Assembly: GCF_051200875.1 (NCBI RefSeq)
Contig: NZ_CP195191.1
Location: forward strand, 1,054,001-1,118,000
Direction: 5' to 3'
Origin: Pseudotabrizicola sp051200875
GTDB lineage: Bacteria; Pseudomonadota; Alphaproteobacteria; Rhodobacterales; Rhodobacteraceae
DNA: 64,000 nucleotides
The translations under genes and the position numbers were made by a program. The notes beneath the pieces are model-generated. The model had not been told where the DNA came from and did not search any database. It saw only the letters and a list, made by a program, of their open reading frames with translations. Shown here piece by piece: positions 8,051-15,502 of this stretch. How positions within the stretch are numbered: position 1 is the first letter of the stretch; each line of letters opens with the position of its first letter.

Positions 8051-10333
8051 ATGACAAGGCAAATGGCAGGAAAAGCAAAACCATCCAAAGCGAAAGTCCT
8101 GCAGCGCGTAATGGGTTCATGCGACGTCGGCAACCATTCGATCACGCGTCTACTGGACTGCGTATCGCTCGCCGATGGAAAGGTGATCTATTTCTTTGGT
8201 GGCGGCACTTCGCCCAGCGCCTTTGTTCCAGATGGTGCAATAGGATGCGCCCTGCCCGAAGACATCCGAGATGTGTCGGGCGCAGCAATGGTCAAGGTCG
8301 AGGGAACTGCACCAATCGCGCTTGGCGACGGGGGTAGATTTCACGCCGATCCTGCGCAGGCCGAAACCGAACTCTTCGCCGGAAAGAATTGCACTTTCGG
8401 GATGCGGCTGGAAGAGACGCCGGAACAAGTTGCAGAAGGGTTGATCTACCACGCCAGATATCACGGGCTTCAGGGCGCTCTTATCCTGAACCGTCTTCCC
8501 GAAGCTGGCTTTGCCAAAAAACTTGAAAAGGCATTGGGCGAAGCCCCATTGACTGTCGTGGTGCTGGACTGCCCCATCCCTATCGGCAAACCAGAAATGG
8601 GCCCAGAGAACCATCCCTTCCTTGCACCAGACGCGCCCGGCAAGGACCGGATGACGCCGCCAGAACCCGACGCTTGGCGCTCGCCGCTTGGCGAACAATT
8701 GATTTTCGAAATCGCAAAGTGGCGCTTCCTCTCATCTGCCCGCGCGGTTCTGGTGCTGGATGTAACCGACATCCTGACCCCCGAAGCAACGGAAGCCTTT
8801 GACAAATGCGCAATGTCACAACATGGCGTTGCCCTGCTGGTGGGCAGGCGGATTTACCCTTGGCGTGTCCGCTCCAAAGCAGTGGCAAGTTTTGGCGACC
8901 ACATCTGCCGCCAATTTGACGCAAGGCGCGGCATTGCCCGTTGGGGTGTTTCTCCTGAAAAGGCGGGTCTTTCAAATACTTGGCGGATGGTCCGGGTGGC
9001 ATATGCCAAGCCTGATCCCGCAGAAACCATTCCGTTCTACCGCGCTATGGCTTTGCGTGTCCCGGGACGCAGTTCCGGCGAACTGGCACCGAAAACCTCG
9101 CTCATCGAAGACCCGCATCTGTTGAATCTGTCGGAAACGATGTTTGACCATAAGCCGGTCCGCGCCCCTGTTTCCAAGACCAAGACAGCCCCGAAACAGG
9201 CCGTAAAGGGGGGCCGCACGGCCATCGTCACAACGATGAAAAATGAGGGGCCCTTTATCCTTGAATGGATCGCCTATCACCGCGCCATTGGTGTGGATGA
9301 TTTTCTCGTCTACACCAACGACTGCACTGACGGCACCGATACGATGCTGGAGTTGCTTCAATCCAAAGGGCTGGTCCAACATCGGGTCAATCCGTGGAAA
9401 CCCGGCGGTGAGTTAAAGCCGCAGCATGCGGCCCTTCAGGCGGCGGAATCTGAGCCCGTCATGCAGAATTGCGGCTGGGGAATTTGCATGGACGTGGATG
9501 AGTTCATCAACGTCAAGATCGGTGACGGCACCTTGCGCGCGCTTTATGAGGCTATGGGGGAGGCAAATATGATCAGCCTCACATGGCGGCTGATTGGAAA
9601 CTCTGATGTTGCGCCTTATGAAGACAAATTCCTGCTTGAGCAGTTTACCGATTGCGCCCCGGAAATCATTCGCAAACCGCATCAGGCATGGGGCTTCAAG
9701 ACCCTGTTCCGAAATATCGACATCTACAAGAAACTCGGCGTCCATCGGCCAAAAGGGCTGAAACCTGACCTCTGGGATCAGGTGAAATGGTTGAACGGCT
9801 CGGGCCAGCCGATGCCGCGCGAAATGTTCCGAAATGGCTGGCGATCAACCCTGGAAACTTACGGTTACAGCTGGGTGCAACTGAACCACTACGCCGTTCG
9901 CAGTGCCGAAAGCTTCCTAGTCAAGCGCGACCGTGGCCGCGTTAACCACGTCGACCGCGATCAGGGCCTGAACTACTGGTTCAGGATGAGCCATAATTCA
10001 GATCGCGACACCTCGATCCAGCGGATGATCCCTGCCTTGCGAGTAGAATATGACCGACTGATGGCTGACCCAGAGATCCGGGCAGCGCATGAGTATTCTG
10101 TCGCCTGCCACCGCGCCAAGATCGCGGAACTGCTCGAGACTGAAAACTATCGCAACTTTTATGCTGAGTTGACCGGTGAAAGGATGAGGCGCCTGTGCCG
10201 GATGCAGCACCATTTTGGTTCCAATGTGTTCAGTGCAGGTCCACATGTCATTCCAGACGAGATAGCCTTCGACGATGCCCTGCCCGCCGACTTCTTCTTT
10301 ACGGTCGAACACAGTGGAGAGGCCGAACATTGA
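8051..10333 (+). CDS. Glycosyltransferase family 2-like protein with degenerate N-terminal GT-like half
   Basis: Predicted 760 aa. The C-terminal part from ~389 is a GT2/GT92-like domain: TTMKNEGPFILEWIAYH (Met396 region), TNDCTDGTD, the DXD block MDVDEF (Asp481/Asp483), and QLNHYAVRSAESFLV followed by KRDRGRVNH. The N-terminal ~380 residues look like a weakened copy of the same fold (EGLIYHARYHGLQGALILN, then VLVLDVTD at Asp237/Asp240 where the DXD would be), joined by a Lys/Pro/Thr-rich linker. Glycan transfer at the cytoplasmic side is likely; the substrate is unknown. It is the first gene of a tightly coupled three-gene run. Confidence 0.72.
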   Translation: MTRQMAGKAKPSKAKVLQRVMGSCDVGNHSITRLLDCVSLADGKVIYFFGGGTSPSAFVPDGAIGCALPEDIRDVSGAAMVKVEGTAPIALGDGGRFHADPAQAETELFAGKNCTFGMRLEETPEQVAEGLIYHARYHGLQGALILNRLPEAGFAKKLEKALGEAPLTVVVLDCPIPIGKPEMGPENHPFLAPDAPGKDRMTPPEPDAWRSPLGEQLIFEIAKWRFLSSARAVLVLDVTDILTPEATEAFDKCAMSQHGVALLVGRRIYPWRVRSKAVASFGDHICRQFDARRGIARWGVSPEKAGLSNTWRMVRVAYAKPDPAETIPFYRAMALRVPGRSSGELAPKTSLIEDPHLLNLSETMFDHKPVRAPVSKTKTAPKQAVKGGRTAIVTTMKNEGPFILEWIAYHRAIGVDDFLVYTNDCTDGTDTMLELLQSKGLVQHRVNPWKPGGELKPQHAALQAAESEPVMQNCGWGICMDVDEFINVKIGDGTLRALYEAMGEANMISLTWRLIGNSDVAPYEDKFLLEQFTDCAPEIIRKPHQAWGFKTLFRNIDIYKKLGVHRPKGLKPDLWDQVKWLNGSGQPMPREMFRNGWRSTLETYGYSWVQLNHYAVRSAESFLVKRDRGRVNHVDRDQGLNYWFRMSHNSDRDTSIQRMIPALRVEYDRLMADPEIRAAHEYSVACHRAKIAELLETENYRNFYAELTGERMRRLCRMQHHFGSNVFSAGPHVIPDEIAFDDALPADFFFTVEHSGEAEH

Positions 10334-11289
10334 GCGGCTTTACCGTCATCACCACGATGAAGAACGAGGGCGCGTTCCTTTTGGAATGGGTCGCGCATCA
10401 CAAGGCTTTGGGGTTCGATCATATTCTGATCTGCACCAATGATTGCAGCGATCATACCCGACGCATGGCCTTTCGGCTCCAGACACTCGGATTGGTCGTT
10501 CACCATCCAACAAAACATTGGCCCGCGACTTCGATCCAAAGGTCAGCGCTAAAACAGGCAACACGATATGACATCGTGAAAGAGGCCGAATGGATTTGGG
10601 TTTGCGACGCCGACGAGTTTCTAACGATCAAATGCGGGGATGGAAGCGTTCGACATCTGGTATCGACGGCATCGCCGGGAACAGAAGTAATCTCCGTACC
10701 TTGGAGAATTTTGGGTCCCAACGGGCAAAGCGGATATCAAGAGGGCCAGATCACACGCCAATTTCAGAAAGGAAAGGCACAAGCATATCCTTTGGGTGAA
10801 GACTTCGCTTATGCGAAATCATTGTTCCGAGGCGACCTGCCCTTGGGGCGAATTGGAATTCACACTCCAGTGCCGAAAGAGGGCGCGCGCGATTTTCGGA
10901 GAGAAGAGCCAGGCGGCAAACCGTGGCGAACTCAGCACCACACGATGTTTGTCGCCGCAGATTATTACGTGGCACAAGTGAACCATTACGCGCTTCGAAG
11001 CGCCGAAAGCTTTCTGGTCAAACGCGATCGCGGTCGCGTCAATCATGTCGGGCAAGACATGGGTCTGGATTATTGGGCTAAATTCAACATTCAGGAACAA
11101 TCCTGCGATGCGATCCGCCGCTATGATCCAGTTGTTCAAAGATGGATGGATCAACTGCTGACAGATACAGATCTGGCGTTCATGCACCGGAAATCTGTGG
11201 CATGGCACCGCGCCCGCATTGAAGAGTTGAAGGCGGACCCTGCCTACGCTGATCTTTGGCAAGCGATAACGGAAAGAAACGCGGCATGA
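10330..11289 (+). CDS. Glycosyltransferase family 2-like protein (second of three)
   Basis: Predicted 319 aa from a TTG start that overlaps the TGA of the upstream gene (TTGA), with GGAGAGG 7 bases before it. Initiation here gives MSGFTVITTMKNEG, aligning the N-terminus with both paralogues; earlier in-frame codons would lie inside the upstream gene. Motifs are KNEGAFLLEWVAHH, TNDCSDHT, the DXD block CDADEF (Asp93/Asp95), and VNHYALRSAESFLVKRDR. It has no signal peptide or membrane helix. It probably transfers a sugar in the same pathway as its neighbours. Base composition in this stretch is lower in GC than the flanking housekeeping genes, which hints at transfer. Confidence 0.75.
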   Translation: MSGFTVITTMKNEGAFLLEWVAHHKALGFDHILICTNDCSDHTRRMAFRLQTLGLVVHHPTKHWPATSIQRSALKQATRYDIVKEAEWIWVCDADEFLTIKCGDGSVRHLVSTASPGTEVISVPWRILGPNGQSGYQEGQITRQFQKGKAQAYPLGEDFAYAKSLFRGDLPLGRIGIHTPVPKEGARDFRREEPGGKPWRTQHHTMFVAADYYVAQVNHYALRSAESFLVKRDRGRVNHVGQDMGLDYWAKFNIQEQSCDAIRRYDPVVQRWMDQLLTDTDLAFMHRKSVAWHRARIEELKADPAYADLWQAITERNAA

Positions 11290-12266
11290 AGACTCTGGCA
11301 GTTCTGACCGTTCGCAACGAAGGCGCTTTCCTCTTGGAATGGCTTGCGCATCATAAAGCCGCCGGATTCACCGACTTTCTGGTATTTTCGAATGATTGCG
11401 ATGACGGCACCGATCGAATGCTGGACCGGCTGGCCGAACTGGGCTGGCTGACCCATGTTCCAAACCCGGGTCCATGGGAAGAGGGCCCACAATGGTCTGC
11501 CCTGAAACTCGCAGACAAACACCCTGCGCTGAAAACAGCTGAATGGGTCATGGTCATCGACATGGATGAATTCGTGAACATCAAAATTGGCGACAAAACC
11601 CTGTCTGCCTTGACAGATTCATTTCCGGATTGTGATGCATTTCCAATGACATGGCGCATGTTTGGGAATGCTGGGGTAACAGATTTCGAAGACCTTCCCG
11701 TGACGGAGGTTTTCACCAGGGCTGCGCCGCGTATCTTGCATTGGCCTTGGCGTGCTTTGATGGTGAAGACGCTGTTTCGGCGTGACGTCTTTCGCAAGCT
11801 TGGGGTGCATCGTCCAAAGGGGGAGAAGCGCCCAGCACGATGGTTTGACCCAAACCTTGGCCAGCGTCTGTTTTCCGCGCCGGGATCAGATCATTATTCG
11901 GTCATGCAACTGAACCACTACGCCCTTGGCGCGATGGAAAGCTACATCGTTAAATGTGATCGTGGTCGCGCCAATCGCTCAGCTTCCGCTTTCGACATGT
12001 CTTACTGGTGCGATCGAAACTTTGCCGATGAAGAGGACACCAGTCTTCAAGAACTTAACAGTTCGACGATCCGACAAGACCTTTTAGCTGACCCCGTCCT
12101 GCAAACGTTGCACCAAGATTCCGTGATCTGGCGGAAAGCCCGCTTTGCCGAACTGATGCAGGAAGAGCCTTGGCGGGCGCTTTTCGGACGCCTCATGATG
12201 ACGCCGCCAGCGCGCATATTGGCTCCAGCCGAGGCACAACGCATCCGCCAATATCGGCGCGACTAA
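11286..12266 (+). CDS. Glycosyltransferase family 2-like protein (third of three)
   Basis: Predicted 326 aa. The ATG overlaps the upstream TGA (ATGA), so it is probably co-translated with the previous gene. Motifs parallel the two genes before it: LTVRNEGAFLLEWLAHHK, SNDCDDGTD, DXD block IDMDEF (Asp92/Asp94), and a diverged signature NHYALGAMESYIVKCDRG where the others read RSAESFLVKRDRG. The PRILHWPWRALMVKTLFR segment matches the acceptor-side part of the first paralogue. Likely a sugar transferase of the same glycan pathway; substrate unknown. Confidence 0.75.
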   Translation: MKTLAVLTVRNEGAFLLEWLAHHKAAGFTDFLVFSNDCDDGTDRMLDRLAELGWLTHVPNPGPWEEGPQWSALKLADKHPALKTAEWVMVIDMDEFVNIKIGDKTLSALTDSFPDCDAFPMTWRMFGNAGVTDFEDLPVTEVFTRAAPRILHWPWRALMVKTLFRRDVFRKLGVHRPKGEKRPARWFDPNLGQRLFSAPGSDHYSVMQLNHYALGAMESYIVKCDRGRANRSASAFDMSYWCDRNFADEEDTSLQELNSSTIRQDLLADPVLQTLHQDSVIWRKARFAELMQEEPWRALFGRLMMTPPARILAPAEAQRIRQYRRD

Positions 12267-12359
12267 TCGGTTTGTCAGTTTAGGAAACAGTCTGTCCCGT
12301 TCCCCACTGTTGCCTCCGACACAAGAATTTACGAGAATACAGGGATTAATCCGCCAGTC

Positions 12360-12382
12360 TGCGGAAAATTGATTATTCCGCA
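12360..12382 (+). promoter_or_regulatory. Inverted repeat before the hydrolase-like gene
   Basis: TGCGGAA at 12360-12366 and TTCCGCA at 12376-12382 form a perfect 7-bp inverted repeat with a 9-base AT-rich spacer. It ends 4 bases before the AAGGAGG ribosome binding site of the gene at 12399. It could be an operator or a 5'-UTR hairpin; there is no U-run, so it is not a convincing terminator. Confidence 0.4.
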
Positions 12383-12398
12383 CGGCAAGGAGGAAGCG

Positions 12399-13406
12399 AT
12401 GTCGGACGAGACCGCCAACCTTGAAGAACAGGTAAAGCCGGTGGCTTCGCCTGTCGCTTCCGTTCCTGTCGATGCCTCCGCGGCCAAAGATCAGTCTGAA
12501 TGGCTGACAATCATGGATCAGATCGGCGAAGAAGGGGGTTATTTTGAACCCTTGGGCGCGTCGCATTGGTCTTTCTTTCACGATGACGGGCCCGTCTTGC
12601 TTGTCACCTTTGAGCAGTTGGCAGACATTCGCACCCGCCCCGCCCAAATGCCGATGGGCTTTGATCTGGCGAAAATGCGTGGCTGGTCTCACCTGTGTCT
12701 GATTGCCGATGGGGAAACCTGGTATCGCTCAGACCGTGTCTACCGCTACTTCGACCGCTTGGTCGACGATGCCTTCTTTGAGGACTTCGACAAGGTTTTG
12801 TTCCTAGGTGCCGACCAACAGGCCTATGCAGCGGCATCCTTCTCGGTTGCCGCGCCGGGTTCGTCGGTCCTGCTTGTATCGCCACGCGCCTCGCAAGACC
12901 CTCAGGTCACGGGATGGGACAAACGCACGCCCAAGGCGCGAAAATTGGATTTCAGCAGCCGTTACGGCTACGCGCCGGATATGGTTGAAGGCACCGGGCA
13001 TGTTGCGGTTATCTATGATCCGGAAATCGCAGAAGATGCGATGCACGCTGCTTTGTTCCGCGACAAACATATCACCCATCTCAGAACACCGCGCTTGAAT
13101 GGCCGGGTCTCTTGGGCGTTTGGGCATATGCAACTTTGGGGGCCACTGGTTGATGCCGCAATGGACGGCCAACTTGACCGGCTCAACTTTGCGCGTCTTT
13201 GGCGGGCCCGCCGACAATTTGGCCCCTATCTTCGGGGTCTTCTGTCCAAGACGGCCAGCTCGGGCAAGGTGAAACGGGAAAAGTGGCTGTGCAGCGGCGT
13301 GACCAAACGCCTGAATGCGCCAGCGTTCCGTAAGCGGCTGAATGAGATTCTGGCTGATGAAGCCGCCGCCGAAGCGATCGCGGCCCTTGAAAAGGCTGAC
13401 GCGTAG
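12399..13406 (+). CDS. Hydrolase-fold protein lacking the nucleophile motif (paralogue of 5689-7893 C-terminus)
   Basis: Predicted 335 aa, with a strong AAGGAGG before the ATG. After ~35 poorly conserved residues it aligns with the C-terminal domain of the 734-aa protein: VLLVTFEQLADI to VVTFDNLDIA, DGETWYRSDRV to NGWTWYRDPWV, AAPGSSVLLVSPRASQD to ACPGADVVAISPQSTLD, and RLWRARRQFGPY to RMLRARKTFGRY. The nucleophile elbow GASMGGY is replaced by GADQQAY (Asp139), and the region of His652 reads RLNGRVS. It therefore looks like a non-catalytic relative, perhaps a binding or regulatory partner. It follows the three glycosyltransferases on the same strand after 132 bp. Confidence 0.65.
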   Translation: MSDETANLEEQVKPVASPVASVPVDASAAKDQSEWLTIMDQIGEEGGYFEPLGASHWSFFHDDGPVLLVTFEQLADIRTRPAQMPMGFDLAKMRGWSHLCLIADGETWYRSDRVYRYFDRLVDDAFFEDFDKVLFLGADQQAYAAASFSVAAPGSSVLLVSPRASQDPQVTGWDKRTPKARKLDFSSRYGYAPDMVEGTGHVAVIYDPEIAEDAMHAALFRDKHITHLRTPRLNGRVSWAFGHMQLWGPLVDAAMDGQLDRLNFARLWRARRQFGPYLRGLLSKTASSGKVKREKWLCSGVTKRLNAPAFRKRLNEILADEAAAEAIAALEKADA

Positions 13407-13533
13407 TTTCGGTAGCAGCGGTCAGTATGGCGCTCTCGCTGGCTGTGAAATCCTTGCAGCTTGCGTGACATTGAATATCTGTCGGCATGGAATTCCGCTG
13501 GAAATTTGAACGGCTTCGCGCTATCGCCCGCGC

Positions 13534-14577
13534 ATGACACAAGAGATCCTCATTCGCCGCCCCGATGACTGGCATTTGCACCTGCGCGACGGTGCGATGT
13601 TGCAGGGTATTCTTCCAGAAACCGCGAGGCATTTTGCCCGTGCGATCATCATGCCCAATCTGGTTCCCCCCGTGGTGACCGGAGAACAGGCCGCTGCCTA
13701 TCGCGATCGCATTCTTGCGGCTTTGCCAAAGGGCATGACGTTCACCCCCCTTATGACCCTTTATCTGACCGAGGGCACAGATCCCGCCGACGTCGCTGCG
13801 GCAGCAGAGTCTGGATTGGTAAAGGCAGTCAAGCTTTACCCGGCAGGTGCCACGACGAACAGCCACAGCGGTGTGCGTGATCTGGATAAAGTCATGCCTG
13901 TGCTGGAAAAAATGGCCGAGATCGGATTGCCACTCTGTACACATGGCGAGGTGACGACGGCAGAGGTCGACATTTTCGACCGAGAAGCTGTCTTTATCGA
14001 CACTGTGCTGGACCCGCTGCGCTGCCGCCTTCCAGAGTTGCGTGTCGTCATGGAGCATATCACCACCGAAGAAGGTGCGACCTACGCGGCAGAGGGTGGT
14101 CCAAATCTGGGGGCGACGATCACCACGCATCACCTGATCATCAATCGCAACCACATCCTCGTGGGCGGGATCAAACCGCATTACTATTGCCTGCCGGTCG
14201 CAAAACGCGAAAAGCATCGGTTGGCTCTGCGTCGTGCCGCCACCAGCGGCAAATCCTGCTATTTCCTTGGCACAGACAGCGCCCCGCATGTGGATGCGCT
14301 GAAAGAACACGCATGCGGCTGTGCGGGCTGCTTCACGGCCACCAACACTATGGCCTTGCTTGCGCATGTGTTCGAAGAGGATAGTGCCCTGGACAAGCTG
14401 GAAGCCTTCGCCAGCCTAAATGGCCCAGCCTTCTATGGTCTGCCTGTGAATGACGAAAAGATCCGCCTCGTCAAACACGAGCTTGCGCAAACCTTCCCCG
14501 AAAAGATCATCACCGAAGCCGGTCCCGTTACTGTCTTCAATCCCGGCTATCCGGTCCATTGGGCCGTTGAAGCGTAA
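13534..14577 (+). CDS. pyrC: Dihydroorotase
   Basis: Predicted 347 aa, the class II length. It catalyses reversible cyclisation of N-carbamoyl-L-aspartate to dihydroorotate in pyrimidine synthesis. Metal-binding signatures are WHLHLRDG (His14 and His16), the carboxylated lysine in VKAVKLYPAGATTNS (Lys100), ITTHHLI, and FLGTDSAPH near the active-site Asp. The C-terminal block ITEAGPVTVFNPG is typical of the family. It is followed after 24 bp by pyrE, so the two steps are probably co-transcribed. Confidence 0.95.
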   Translation: MTQEILIRRPDDWHLHLRDGAMLQGILPETARHFARAIIMPNLVPPVVTGEQAAAYRDRILAALPKGMTFTPLMTLYLTEGTDPADVAAAAESGLVKAVKLYPAGATTNSHSGVRDLDKVMPVLEKMAEIGLPLCTHGEVTTAEVDIFDREAVFIDTVLDPLRCRLPELRVVMEHITTEEGATYAAEGGPNLGATITTHHLIINRNHILVGGIKPHYYCLPVAKREKHRLALRRAATSGKSCYFLGTDSAPHVDALKEHACGCAGCFTATNTMALLAHVFEEDSALDKLEAFASLNGPAFYGLPVNDEKIRLVKHELAQTFPEKIITEAGPVTVFNPGYPVHWAVEA

Positions 14578-14601
14578 GACCTCATACGAAAAGAGCCTGC
14601 C

Positions 14602-15282
14602 ATGATCCCGACCAGCTTTCCCGCCAAGGAAGAAATCGCCCGTCTCACTGCCCGCGCTTTGCTTGAGATCAAGGCGGTCCACTTTAACGCCGAGACGCCG
14701 TTCACGCTGGCCAGTGGTTTGCCCTCGCCCACCTATATCGACTGCCGCAAGCTGATTTCCTATCCTCGCATCCGGTCGATGCTGATGGATTTCATGGCCG
14801 TCACTGTGATGCGCGATGCGGGCTTTGAGGCTTTTGACAACATCGCCGGCGGCGAAACGGCCGGCATTCCATTTGCCGCCTTGGTGGCCGAGCGTTTGGC
14901 GTTGCCAATGACCTATGTGCGCAAAAAGCCGAAAGGCTACGGCCGGAATGCCCGCATTGAAGGCGCCATGACCGAAGGGCAACGCGTCTTGCTGGTCGAA
15001 GATCTGACGACCGATGGTGGATCAAAATTGTCATTTGTCGATGCGATCCGCAAAACCGGGGCAACTTGCGGCCATACTGCGGTGATCTTCTATTACGGCA
15101 TCTTTAAAGGGACCGAAGAACGCCTTGCCGAACATGGCGTGCAGTTGCACCATCTTTGCACATGGTGGGACGTTCTGGCCGAAGCCAGGGCGCAAGGTGC
15201 CTTTGACGAGAAAACGCTGACCGAAGTTGAAGCGTTCCTCAACGCACCTCGCGAATGGCAAGACGCAAGAAAAGGCGCCTGA
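14602..15282 (+). CDS. pyrE: Orotate phosphoribosyltransferase
   Basis: Predicted 226 aa. It transfers ribose-5-phosphate from PRPP to orotate, making OMP. The PRPP-binding motif is VLLVEDLTTDGGS (about residues 131-143), preceded by the flexible-loop region VRKKPKGYG. FDNIAGGETAGIPFA is the orotate-side conserved block. Its position directly after pyrC supports a two-gene pyrimidine operon. Confidence 0.95.
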   Translation: MIPTSFPAKEEIARLTARALLEIKAVHFNAETPFTLASGLPSPTYIDCRKLISYPRIRSMLMDFMAVTVMRDAGFEAFDNIAGGETAGIPFAALVAERLALPMTYVRKKPKGYGRNARIEGAMTEGQRVLLVEDLTTDGGSKLSFVDAIRKTGATCGHTAVIFYYGIFKGTEERLAEHGVQLHHLCTWWDVLAEARAQGAFDEKTLTEVEAFLNAPREWQDARKGA

Positions 15283-15341
15283 TAACTGGGTCAGTGCTTT
15301 TTCCCGATTCTGGGGAAAATTCGACACGACTTTAGAATTTC

Positions 15342-15369
15342 TTGACGAAACCACGGTGGCGGCCACAAT
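15342..15369 (+). promoter_or_regulatory. Putative sigma70 promoter of dnaB
   Basis: TTGACG (15342-15347), a 16-base spacer, then CACAAT (15364-15369), which matches TATAAT at four of six positions. It lies about 130 bp before the dnaB start and downstream of pyrE. It is a consensus match only; no start site is known. Confidence 0.45.
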
Positions 15370-15420
15370 ATCTTGTGGCACCAACTTGGTCATTTGCCCG
15401 TGGATGAGCAGATTTTCATC

Positions 15421-15429
15421 TTATCCACA
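15421..15429 (+). promoter_or_regulatory. DnaA box
   Basis: TTATCCACA, an exact match to the high-affinity DnaA box, lies about 50 bp downstream of the putative dnaB -10 element and 73 bp before the dnaB ATG. A weaker relative, CGTGGATGA, occurs at 15399-15407. This suggests DnaA acts on dnaB transcription. The site is isolated and the region lacks an AT-rich unwinding element, so it is unlikely to be the origin. Confidence 0.6.
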
Positions 15430-15502
15430 GAGTTGTTCAACGGATTGCCTTGGCCGAAATTAACAGGCATTCAGGCACTCAATCAAGGAAACGGGGGGAC
15501 AG

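Noticed and set aside
13183..14367. 394-codon minus-strand ORF
   Set aside because: It covers pyrC in antisense and has no recognisable motif; pyrC is unmistakable.
15283..15502. Replication origin near dnaB
   Set aside because: Only one exact DnaA box, no cluster, no AT-rich unwinding region, and no dnaA, parAB or hemE neighbours.
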